Assembly (NCBI RefSeq): GCF_047511655.1
Contig: NC_133393.1
Location: 154,147,779 to 154,211,778 of the forward strand
Origin: Castor canadensis
Taxonomy: Eukaryota; Chordata; Mammalia; Rodentia; Castoridae
Length of the DNA stretch: 64,000 nt
Direction of reading: 5' to 3'
A model generated the notes under the pieces. It was not told the DNA's origin, searched no databases, and saw nothing but the letters and a program-made list of their open reading frames with translations. Shown here in pieces: positions 11,323-21,304 of the stretch. A program made the translations under genes and the position numbers. Every line of letters starts with the position of its first letter. The stretch's first letter is position 1.

Positions 11323-12574
11323 TGTTTCATCTACTAAACATGAATATGAAACTGACCATCCTTTTCTAGGATAAAAATCCTTGGCTCCCAGGGATTATGA
11401 AAATTTAAAGGGATTTTTGAAAGGTAGATTTCAGATAAAAACTGGCTGACACCTTGGAGGACCATTTCATGAAATGTGGGACAAAAAGCCTCACTAAATG
11501 GAAGTAGAAATTCAGAGGAGGTAGATAGCTGCATGAAACCTGCCTCTGTTCTCCATAGTTATAGCCAGTTTAAAGCTCTCATTTTTAGTAAGCACTGAAA
11601 TCCATCCAGTAATATGCAAGTCAGCTACTGTGCTGTCATCTGCATAAATCTTATTATTTGCATTAGAATGGTACCAATTACCTCATGCTACAATGGGTAA
11701 ATAAGTAGTATGTTATTTTGCTTAATCTTACAGGATATTGTGTTATTGCAAAAATAAAAACTGATTTTAACTAAGCCACACTTTCAATGTCAAGAACACA
11801 AGTCTACTGCAACCTGACTGTCCCTTACACAGTAATGACCTAGAGATATATAGTAAGTTGACTAGTGATTTTACTTTTAAGTTAAAAACAAAATCACCAA
11901 ATTATAAGAAGGTACTAGAAACAGCTTGGAAAGAATGAGTTTCACACAGAACAAAATCTGCAAACTTGCAGGCTATTAAAAAGAAAACTCAGAAATTGTG
12001 ATGTTTCTCTTGATTAAGAAGGGTTTGTTTATTTGGCAAATAGTCAAGTGTCTACAATATAGCCTAGTACTTGATTCTTTGGATCTTAGTGGTTGAAAAT
12101 ACGGAAGAGATAATTGATAAGGGAAAATTCCAAAGAAAGTGGAACATCTTTACCAGATTTGGGGAAAGGGAGTGAAATTGGGTAAAGACGAAGAAAAGCA
12201 AGATTGCCTTTTCTGAGAAGGAAGGGGTGAGGCTTGAGGCTGGGAAGTGGAGGAAAGGTTTAAGTGATAAGGATTTAGAACAGTCATAGTGAATACAGGA
12301 ACTAGAAGAGATGGGGGCCCAGCTGTGGCTCTGCACTGTAAATCTGTGGAGTCCTCAACAGTAGGTACCACAGACAATGTTTATTTAAAGAGCAAGTGCA
12401 AGGAGGTATTTGCTGGAAGTGAGACCTAAACTCTGGCCCTACCTGTCACTGAACAACTGGATAGCTTTGATAAGTTGTGTATCATCTTGAAGGGGTTGTA
12501 GTATAAGTTTTTTTGTTGATCAAAACAAAAACACTGACGACCATTCCACTATTCTCTGAAACACATTGTTTACT

Positions 12575-12925
12575 ATGGTTTGTTCCCAAAAGGTTCACGT
12601 TGGAGGCGTGGTCCTCAGTGTGATGGTGTTGAGTAGTGAATCTTCAACAGGTAGGGAAGTAGGAAGTTCTCAGGTGACTGGGCTCGGTACTTGGAAGAAA
12701 TTAAGGCTATTTTCATGGGACCCACTTTAGTTCTCAGAGAGGGTTGTTATAAGAACAAGCCTCTGGCTTCCTGTCTGGAAACTGTGATGCCATGCACCAG
12801 CCTCAAGCAGATGCTAGTAAATGCTCTTGATCTTCCTGAACCATAAGCAAAGTAAGCCTCTTTCTTTATAAAGCAACCCAGTCTCATGTATTTTGTTATA
12901 GCGATGAGAAATCAATAGTCATATT
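12575..12925 (+). mobile_element. MaLR-type solo LTR (MST/ORR1-like)
   Basis: GGAGGCGTGGTCCTCAGTG, TAAGCCTCTTTCTTTATAAA and CCCAGTCTCATGTATTTTG are MaLR LTR landmarks, in order. The poly(A)-region text AAGCAAAGTAAGCCTC sits near 12846. Confidence 0.75.
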
Positions 12926-13312
12926 TTCCAAATATACTTTTGAACTAGTTATACATACACATCATTCCACCCAAATTATATGGCTGGTGGAAAGATCTGT
13001 CAAAACACAGGTGTAAAAACTCTAATACAGATTCCTGGTTGGATATTTCTTTACACATCTATCCTCAGAAAATGAAAATATCTTGAAAAGTCCATATTTT
13101 GGATTTCCTATCTTCAGGGAAGTTAATGTCTTTCTTAAATGTCAAAAAAAGGACCACCTTTTACGTTCTTAATTTTTATACAGTTGACCCTGTATCCATA
13201 GGAGATTGGTTCTAGGAGCTCCTGCAGATTGCAAAATCTTCAGATGCTCAAGTCCCTTTAAAAAATGGCATAGGATTTGTATATATCTATTCATATCCTC
13301 ATTTATGTATTT

Positions 13313-13578
13313 GCAGTGCTGGGGTTTGAACTCAAGGTTTTCCCGTTTGTTAGGCAGGTGCTCTACCGCTTGAGCCATGCCAAGCTTATTTGGTTTTTTG
13401 TGACAAGAGGCCATCTTCCTGCTTTAGCCTCCTGAATGCTAGATTACAGGCCTGAGACACCAGGTCCAGCTCATTTATGTAATTTTGAGACAGCCTCTTG
13501 CTGTGTTGCCCAGGCTGGTCTCAAAGTGATCCTCCTGCCTCAGCCTCCCCAATACCTGGACTTTAGGTGGGAATCACT
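13313..13578 (-). repeat. dID and B1 SINE compound
   Basis: Minus-strand dID (TGCTGGGGTTTGAACTC) followed by two B1-like parts; the last (GTTGCCCAGGCTGGTCTCAA) is close to a canonical 7SL-type element. It ends about 250 bases before the promoter CpG cluster. Confidence 0.8.
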
Positions 13579-14620
13579 TAAATTATCTTTAGAATATTTA
13601 TATTAGTGATGCAATGTTAACGCTGGGTAAATAGTTGTAACTGTTCAGGGCATAACGACAAGAAAACGTCTGTACACCTTCAGTATAACACAATTTTTTT
13701 TCCTGAACATTTTCAATCCACGGTTAGTTGAATCGCAGATACAGGTGTGCAGCCCAGTCCCTATCAAACCTTTCTTCACAAGGTGTCTGCAGACTGGCTT
13801 CAGGGCTATGTGAGCGAAACTCTCTTTCTACACGCACGCATGCGCAACCCTCTGGAAGGTTAAGAGCGGCCGTTCTAATGTCCCTTTTCTGAAAAGCTTC
13901 CCGATTGGTTAATAACGCAATAACGTCCCCAGCGTCTTCGGGTTAATTCTCTAGCCCTCAGACAAGGCGCGCTGGCCACCACTGGGTCGCCGCTACAGCT
14001 TAACTTATTATACGGGGCTTGGGGGTGCAGTGCTCAGGTTAGAGCGTTGACCTGAGTCCTGACCGTGGCCCCTGCGCGTGGACTTCACCTTCGCCGACGC
14101 TCACAAGCCCTGGAGCTGCGGCGCCGGACGCGGAAGCCCAACAGGTTCCGCACAATTGCGGGGATCCGTTTCCAACCACGATGGCGGAGGCCGGGGGAGA
14201 GGGGGTCTGCACGATCCCTCAGGGCTCTCGACTCCCAGGCCTGCAGGGACCGCTACCAGTCGCCGAGCTGCGGCGAAGTCAGCAGGGCCGCCTGGGAAGA
14301 AGCGTCCCCGGAAGCTGGTGGCGGGCGCCAGGCCACCTGCGCCTCTCCATGCCTCACCCGCTCCCATCTTCGAGACGCCGCCTGCCTCGGCCCCGCTACG
14401 GAACACACGACCCTTCTCCCCTGAGCTTGCGAAGCCCCAGCCTGCTGGCGCCTCTACTGCGATTCGCAAGCAAACCGCCTCAAAACGCTGACAGTGGCCA
14501 ACACGTGACCAACGTGCCCACACTGCGGCCGCCGACGCCAGCTCCGCAAGCAGGGCCGGTGCGGCGTGTACGCATGCGTCAGATGGGGAGCGCTGCCGGA
14601 CGGCCGTTTCCAAGGAGATC

Positions 14621-14631
14621 TGCGCATGCGC
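14621..14631. promoter_or_regulatory. NRF1 palindromic site
   Basis: TGCGCATGCGC is a perfect NRF1 core within the CpG island. A related GCATGCG lies at 14572 and another at 13838. Binding is inferred from the motif only. Confidence 0.6.
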
Positions 14632-14770
14632 TGCGTGACGCACAAGGCCCGCGGCAGGAGGTGGGGCTGCCCGAGGCTCCGCCACGCTTGCGCAGTACCA
14701 GGACGCGGGCGTTTCTTTCCTCCCTTTTTTTTTTTTTTTTTCAAATTGGTTTTGAGGGTAGATTCGAGTT

Positions 14771-14782
14771 ACAAAATGGCGG
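14771..14782 (+). promoter_or_regulatory. NUP50: YY1-type site near the likely NUP50 transcription start
   Basis: ACAAAATGGCGG matches the YY1 consensus that often lies just downstream of CpG-island starts. A second ATGGCGG at 14181 lies about 600 bases upstream. Confidence 0.5.
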
Positions 14783-15030
14783 TCCGGAGTGCGCTCGTCG
14801 CCGTTCACCCAGCGCTCTCAGGCTAGACGAACGTCCCTCCTTCTCAGTGCCGGACGCGGGGGGACATGGTGTTTGAGACTCTGGGTTTGCTGACCACAAA
14901 GTCCCTCGAGGCGCTCAGTGCACCGGAAGCGCCCGACCGCCGCCTCGGCCCCGCACGCGGACATCGCCGCCTCGGCCCTACTCGCTGCGGCGCCCACAGT
15001 CCAGCGAGAGCCGCGGCGGCCTGCCAGGAG
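14780..15030 (+). other. NUP50: NUP50 probable non-coding first exon (5'UTR)
   Basis: The coding start lies in an internal exon whose acceptor is at 17214, so a 5'UTR exon must lie upstream. The CpG island offers a good donor after CCAGGAG at 15030 (GTGAGG follows). A second possible donor is GGAG/GTAGG near 15107. The transcription start cannot be fixed from sequence; 14780 is a guess placed at the YY1-type motif. Confidence 0.5.
14922..14930 (+). promoter_or_regulatory. NUP50: ETS/GABP-type site
   Basis: ACCGGAAGC in the probable first exon, a common element of housekeeping promoters. Confidence 0.45.
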
Positions 15031-15927
15031 GTGAGGGGCGGGGGGCTGTTTGTGAAGCCGGCGGGCTCCGGGCTCTCGGGGCGCGGGCCCTGCGGCCCCC
15101 GCGGAGGTAGGAGGCGGGCCGGCCCGGGGCTGCTCGGCTTCCGCCTTTGGCGCCTTCTCCCGCGCTGCTGTGCCCGGCGGGCGCCCTCTGTCCTCCCCTT
15201 CCCCGCGCGCTGCCTCTCGCTGCGCCCCCCGGCCGCCGAGTGCTGGTTGCGCTAAGCAGTTTTGAGGTCGGGGTGTGCCGGGCGCTTTTGTCGCCCTGAT
15301 CGGCCGCCTGGCTCTCCTGCGTCGCGGCTCCCTACCGAGGACAGCTGAGTCCACGCTTCCAGCTGAAGCCCACGGGCAGGACCGCACCCGCGTGGCCGAG
15401 GCCGCGATCATTCGGTAGTACTGACTTTTCCTCCGTTCTGCCTGCACGTTCGGCTCTGCACACGCAGGACCTTTTCACACAAGCGCAGACATCTTGCAGA
15501 CCCTCCAGGGCCGGGGGTCCAAGGCCCAGGTTCCATCCTCGGCACCGGAAAGAATGGGTGGGGGGGGTCTTCGTAATGATAACAGCACGTAAGGAACTCC
15601 ATTGCCAGGCCTCGTGCCAAGTGCTCTCCAGAGATGTGTTTTTCCCTCCTTTGAAAAAAAATCAATCCAAAGTGTCATGCTTTGGAGTAAGATACGGTTT
15701 TTAGTCTGGCTAGTGATTCAAGTTACTTTTTTCACACTACAGCTTTCAAGTTTGGAGGAGAAATAATGTTTTTTATACCTTTTGCTTCTAGCAAAACTTG
15801 GCTCCTGAATAGTATTTATAAAGCCGTTTCTCTGTTCCAGGCACTGGTCTGAACTAAGCTTTTTATTTAGCTCGAATTTCGTAACACTGCCTCATCTAAC
15901 AGACAGGTGCGAAAACTAAAACACTTG

Positions 15928-16073
15928 AGCCAGGCTCGGTGGTGCACTTCTGTAAGCCCAGCATCTTGGAGGCTAAGGCAGGAGGATTCCAAGTTTGAGG
16001 CCACCCTGGGCTACATAGTGAGTTCAAGGCAACTTGGCTACATAAGGAGACCCTGTCTCAAAAAAAAAAAAAG
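15928..16073 (+). repeat. B1 SINE monomer
   Basis: GCTCGGTGGTGCACTTCTG ... CCCTGTCTCAAAAA with the inner duplication typical of rodent B1. Lies in NUP50 intron 1. Confidence 0.92.
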
Positions 16074-16618
16074 AGGAGAACACTCACAGCCAAGCTCTGT
16101 TGGTTCTAGTTTTTTGCTTCTTTCCCTTTGCTGATGCCTGGCTTGTTTTGTTGTTGCTTTTTTAACAGTAAAGGATATATTAGTATCTGAAAATTTTAAG
16201 AGATGAACACAGCACCCTGTTTGGATAGGTAATTGAGTCTACTTTAGAGATCCTGGTCCCCCAACTCTTGCCCCTGCCCCTAATACTTTGGTCTTAGAAG
16301 AGTCAAGCTGAGGGTGTAGTTTTGAAGTACTTTCCGTTTTCCAGATGCTAACACATCCATGTTAACAGTATTTTGAAGTTACAAGTAATGTCTTAGCTTT
16401 GTGCAGTGTACAGTTCAGACAATTAAATGTTTAATCCTGGGAAACATTACCAAATGTAACTTAAAGAAAAGTATTCATGTTGCAAGTTTTTCCAGTGTCT
16501 TATTACAACTCTTACCTAAGGATAAACTTACAGGTCATCTTTGAGAGAATTTTAAATATTAAAAATGTTTTGCTTGTGGCAAGACTAAGTATAATTTATA
16601 AAGAATAAGTTAGCTAAT

Positions 16619-16692
16619 GGGTGAGCAGAGTAGTTCAAGTGGTAAAGCGCCTGCCCAGATCCTGAATTCAAACCCTTGCAACTGCCAAAAAA
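16619..16692 (+). repeat. dID SINE monomer, internally deleted
   Basis: GAGTAGTTCAAGTGGTAAAG ... CTGAATTCAAACCC with an A-rich tail. Confidence 0.75.
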
Positions 16693-16714
16693 AAAAGAAG
16701 AAGTTGGAAAGTTT

Positions 16715-16918
16715 GCTGGGTGCCAGTGGCTCACACCTGTAATCCCAGCTACTCAGGAGGATTTTGGTTCAAAGCCAGCCTGGGCAAACAGTTTTGTATC
16801 TCAAAAAAAAAAAGCACCACAAAAGAGCCTGACAGGGTGGCTTGAGCAGAAAGCACACCTGCCTAGTAAGTGTGAGGCCTTGAGTTCAAATCCTTATGTC
16901 ACCAACCCCCCCCCCCAA
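16715..16918 (+). repeat. B1-dID dimeric SINE
   Basis: GCTGGGTGCCAGTGGCTC to a dID half ending GTTCAAATCC; the tail is a C-run and an A-run. Confidence 0.88.
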
Positions 16919-17214
16919 ATTTTTTTAAGTACTTGTTGCTTATATACATAGTATAGTAAAAAGAGTCTAGGTTTTTCAAAATCAGTAGATGTTTCATTTT
17001 AACCTTTCCAGGTGCACTTGGCTTAGTGTTGTTCTGAAAGTGTGCTAGTGTTCTTTAGCCTTGCAACACCTTGTAAAGTTCTCATTGCAGCAGTTGCCGC
17101 TGGCATCAGAGATGTTTTTTATATTTCACACTGGGGTGAATTTAAAGAATTCTTCCGAAGAGCTATATCTTGGTCTAGAAAAGTAAAGTTTTACTCCTGT
17201 TTTTTGTAATGTAG

Positions 17215-17293
17215 GTTCGAAAAAATGGCCAAAAGAATTGCCGAGAAGGAATTGACAGATAGGAATTGGGATCAAGAAGACGAAACTGAAGAG
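17215..17293 (+). CDS. NUP50: NUP50 exon 2 (start codon exon)
   Basis: A pyrimidine-rich acceptor ends in TAATGTAG at 17214 and the donor GTAAAA begins at 17294. The ten bases before the ATG at 17225 are 5'UTR; the remaining 69 nt encode residues 1-23, ending DQEDETEE, in phase 0. This exon carries the first importin-alpha contact segment. Human short-form transcripts lack these residues (from memory). Confidence 0.95.
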
Positions 17294-20200
17294 GTAAAAA
17301 AGCAGTTTCTCTAAGAATATTAAATTTGTGTTGGAATTCCTCATGAAGACTTATTAAGAACATCCTGAATGGTTCCTTATGATTGCTGTGCTTTCAACAT
17401 AAAAATTTACTCATTTGTGTTGCTTTCCCACCAGTGTCTGTTTCTGAAATATTCTCGTTTGAAAAAGCATCTTCCTTCAGAATTTGACATACTTGCAACA
17501 TTCTAAACCCATGGTTTTGAGTACCTTTAGTTACGACTGAAGAATGAGTTGTCTAGTCATGAACTCTGCGCAGTGTCAGCACTCAGATGTGAAAAGTGGT
17601 AAAAGCAGATGTTAGTCTGCTATCCCATGATTTTGGGTTTCAGGAGGTCGAAGTCATCTCACTCTGACACCTCTCCAGCACTTTGATTTGCTATTCCCAT
17701 GGTAGGTCTGAACCCCCAGCACTGCATTAGTAGGGATAGAATTCGGATTGATGTAGTTTCTTTCCTAGCAAAACAACAGTGGTCTTCCCTGAGGAAAGCT
17801 TACCATTTTGCTCATTTTCATAATAAGAATAGAACACAAGCTGGACACGGTGGCAAACGCCTCTAATCCCAGCACTCGAGGTTGAGGCAGGAGGATTACA
17901 AGTTCGAGGCTAGCCTGGAGCTACATAGCAAGACCCTATCTTTAAAAAAGATAGGAATCTGTAAAACCTACTCTTAGACTGGTATCTTCTTTCTGAATCT
18001 TCATAGCACTCCCATCTTTCCCTTTGCAAGTGTATGTACTCTAATATGTGTAGGGGAACAAAATCACATGGCCGTTAACTTATACATTCTGGGCTATAAT
18101 AAAACGTAGACCACCATGTGACGACTTGCTTTGACATTAAAATGTCCAGGAATGAAAGAAATGTTTGGGCAAATTGTACTGAAGTGAGTATGGAGGACCA
18201 CATTTAATTAATTACAGTTATTTGGGGCAAATACAGTCAGATGGTCCCTCATATGAGTTAAGGATTCTTTTAATAATAACATGATCTGGAATGACAGTAG
18301 AGAATTTTTGTATGGGAAATATTTTGTTTCAGAGTTGAAGTAAAGCCAAAGATCTTGAGTAAATTTCTGATTGTGGACACGGTACTTTTGGCAGATGGTG
18401 GAAGAGCTGTTAGAGTCCTAGATGCCTCCATTTCCTTTTGGATAGCTGCAGAGTTGGGCAGAGCTCCTCTTAAAAATAGTGTGACTGGTGGCTGGGGGAT
18501 GGCTTAGTAGAGCACTTAGCTTGTGCAAGGGCTTGTGCAAAAAAGAAAACAAATGTGTTGTAAATAGAAGTATCATTTTTGAGAACTGCAGTACTAAGAC
18601 TAGATTGAGGCACTTGCCTTTCAGAGTGGGCTCCACTGTCAACTATTCGTGATCTTGAAAGTTCCTTCCAGCCTAAAACTATGTTGTCCGGGCAGGCCTT
18701 GAACTCACAATTCTCCTGCCTCAGCCTCTGAAGAGCTGGGATTACAGCTGTATACCATCGTGCCTGACTACCTTCCAGCTTTTAAATGATAGCTTGTATT
18801 TCTTGAAAACTGAAATTTCATTGTAAACTTCATCAGTAACATCTTAGAATGTATATCCAAACTATTTGAAGAACCTGCAGTGAATACTTTTGCACCAAAT
18901 TTTGATGATCTTAATCTTCTTAGAACTATTGTGTATACACTTCTCTCTGGATTGGGATTTTGTAGATTCTGGAAGATTCATGATTTGCCTCACTAGAATT
19001 GGAATCCACAAGAATCTGTAGGTAATAGACATAGGCTATTTTTTAACGTGCACAATCCATGCTTTGTTTTACCAGTATTAACAGTATTTTTATGACATTA
19101 GATATTAGATCATTTATCTATTCCTGCTTTTTGTTCAGCTTTTGATCTTCCTTTCAGCCTGTTTTTCTGCTGTTTAATTTGTATGCTCTTGCAGGTGGGG
19201 ACATTCTCAGTGGCCAGTGAGGAAGTCTTGAAGAACAGAGCCATAAAGAAAGCAAAGCGTAGAAATGTTGGATTTGAAGTGAGTGCTTTCTTACAGCTTT
19301 TGGTGTTAAGTGATAATCTGGTCTCTGAGTTGCAGAGCATTTTCCTCTTCGAGGAGAGTAACCATAGCAACAAATGTTTTTTTAAAAATGCATATTCCTT
19401 GGTATAGATCATAGGAGATAAAAGAAGTAATGTGAGGTCTGTGCCTCACAGAGCATTTGTACAGTTGAGGAAATAAGAAAAACATTGACAAATGCAGGCT
19501 GAGTCACAGTATGAAGAGGAAACCTCAGTGTAGCAGTACAAAAGGTGGGGTAATGAGCATTCAGCATCACTGCACGTTTAAGAGCTCTCCCTTGGTGTGG
19601 TCTTCGCCTCTCACGGAGATACTCCAGACCTGCGGTGTGGGCTTAGTGGCCTGGGCCTCTGGAGTAAGGCAGAAGTAGCTTCTTTGAACATCCAGGGTGG
19701 CGGCTTAGGAATAAACCTGCTCAGTGGTACATTTTGCAGTGTTCAAGCCTTTTGTTTTTCAACAAAGAACATGGGCTAAGCATGGTAGCTGATGCCTGTA
19801 ATCTCAGCAACTTGAGAGGTAAAGATCAGGAGGATCACTATTTAAGGCCACTGTTAGCAAAGTTAGCGATAACCCATCCCAGACAGTAGGCTGGGTGTGG
19901 TGGTGCGGGCCTGCGATCCTGTAGGTAGGGAGATTATGGTCTGAGGCTGGCCCTGGGCAAAAATGCAAGACCCTTCCTGAAATATAACTAAAGCAAATTA
20001 AAAAAAAAAAAGCTAGAGGTGTAGTTAGGGTGGTAGAATGTCTGATTAGCTAGTGTGAGGTCCTGAATTCAAACCCTGGTACTGCCGAGAGGGGGAGAAA
20101 ATGAACGGTTTCATCTCCCTTTCTTTGTCAGATAAGGACAGTAAAGGTGTAGCAGTTTTCACACTCTGAGAAATAATGAAGAGTCATTGTCATGAAAATA

Positions 20201-21245
20201 TTATCTGGGCATGGTGGCCCGCACTTGTCGTTTGTTACCTGGGAGGCTGAGGAAGGATCACCTGAGCCCAGAGTTCCAGGCCACCCGGGCAACACAGACC
20301 ACTGCATGTGTCTCTATTGTATCATCACCTTGGTCCTTCCCGGCTCACGTGTGTGTGCGTGCACACTGTAAAAATTTTAAAGTGGTTTGTTGTTTGCCAC
20401 TACTGGAATTTGAACTCAGGACCTGGCACCAACTTGAGCCATACCGCTAACCCTTTGTGCACTGGTTATTTTTGAGATAAGGTCTCACTTTTTGCTGGGG
20501 CCGGCTTGAACCATATTCTGTTTTAAGCTTCCCACTGTAGCTGGGATGACAGGCATGCCATTGTACCCAGCCTGTTGGTTGAGATGGGGCCTCGTGAACT
20601 CCCTGCCCAGGCTGGGCTTGACCTTGATCCTCCTAATGTCAACCTCCTAAATAGCTGGGGTCACAGGTGTGAGCACCGGCGCCCAGCTAATCATGACTTA
20701 TTTTTTTAAGTTTGAAAACATGTAAAGAAAGGAAGAAAGAAGGGTAGATGGAGGATCTGGAGTTGGCAGTCAGTAAGAAGTTCACAACTAGAGTTAATAG
20801 CTTAGTCACTCAGAGCATCTCATTAATAGTATGGGAAAGCTGTCCATGTTACAAAATAAAATTTATTTAAATATATGTATAATTCAAAGCAGAAAAGCAC
20901 AATCATAGCAAGTCAGTTATACTGTGGTTCTGGGAAGTCACTTGTCCATATGTAGAATATAGTGGTTTATAAAAATGCACATTCATTCTCTGCTTCCTCC
21001 CTACTTGAGAGTAACATCTCTTGGAGCTATAGAAGCTCTTCCAGCTGGGTGAAGTGGCTCACGATTGTAATTTTAACTACCCAGGAGGCAGAGATCAGAA
21101 GGATCAAGGTTTGATGCCAGCCCTGGGCAAACAGTTTGTGAGACACTATCTCAAAAATACACAACACAATGAAAGGGCTAGTGGAATGGCTTAAGTGGTA
21201 GAGTACCTGCCTAGCAAGCGTGTTTGAACCCAGAGTTCAAACCCT

Positions 21246-21304
<59 letters not shown>

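Larger units (their letters stand above)
1..13800. other. Gene-poor region upstream of NUP50
   Basis: No exon, splice pair or long conserved reading frame is supportable. It holds SINEs, L1 and LTR fragments and microsatellites, listed separately. Stretches where I see nothing recognisable: 166-544, 3000-4160 (but see the decayed-coding finding), 4710-5289, 5510-6160, 10060-11237, 11323-12570 and 12930-13310. Weak MIR/L2-like text lies at 1030-1230, 6850-7330, 9590-9850 and 10730-10990. Confidence 0.7.
13835..15330. promoter_or_regulatory. NUP50: CpG-island promoter of NUP50, possibly bidirectional
   Basis: This is the only long CpG-dense stretch in the window. Motifs visible: GCATGCGCA at 13838 and the perfect NRF1 palindrome TGCGCATGCGC at 14621; an NF-Y box (ATTGG) at 13904; E-box CACGTG at 14502; two YY1-type ATGGCGG sites at 14181 and 14776; ETS motif ACCGGAAGC at 14922. 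There is no clear TATA box. A T-run (14726-14743) separates two CpG clusters. A divergent non-coding transcript beside human NUP50 is recalled, but no exon of one can be supported here. Confidence 0.85.

Noticed and set aside
14005-14055. ID-like text (GGGGGTGCAGTGCTCAG) at the promoter edge
   Set aside because: Too short and diverged to separate from chance in GC-rich DNA.
14101-14808. 235-codon minus-strand frame in the CpG island
   Set aside because: GC-rich DNA with few stops, overlaps an equally long plus frame, low-complexity composition, no family resemblance.
14818-15447. 209-codon minus-strand frame over the NUP50 first exon
   Set aside because: Same reason: Arg/Ala/Pro-rich CpG-island shadow.
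15508-15550. ID-like 3' text (GGCCCAGGTTCCATCCTC) in NUP50 intron 1
   Set aside because: Only the tail part of an ID is visible and the match is weak.
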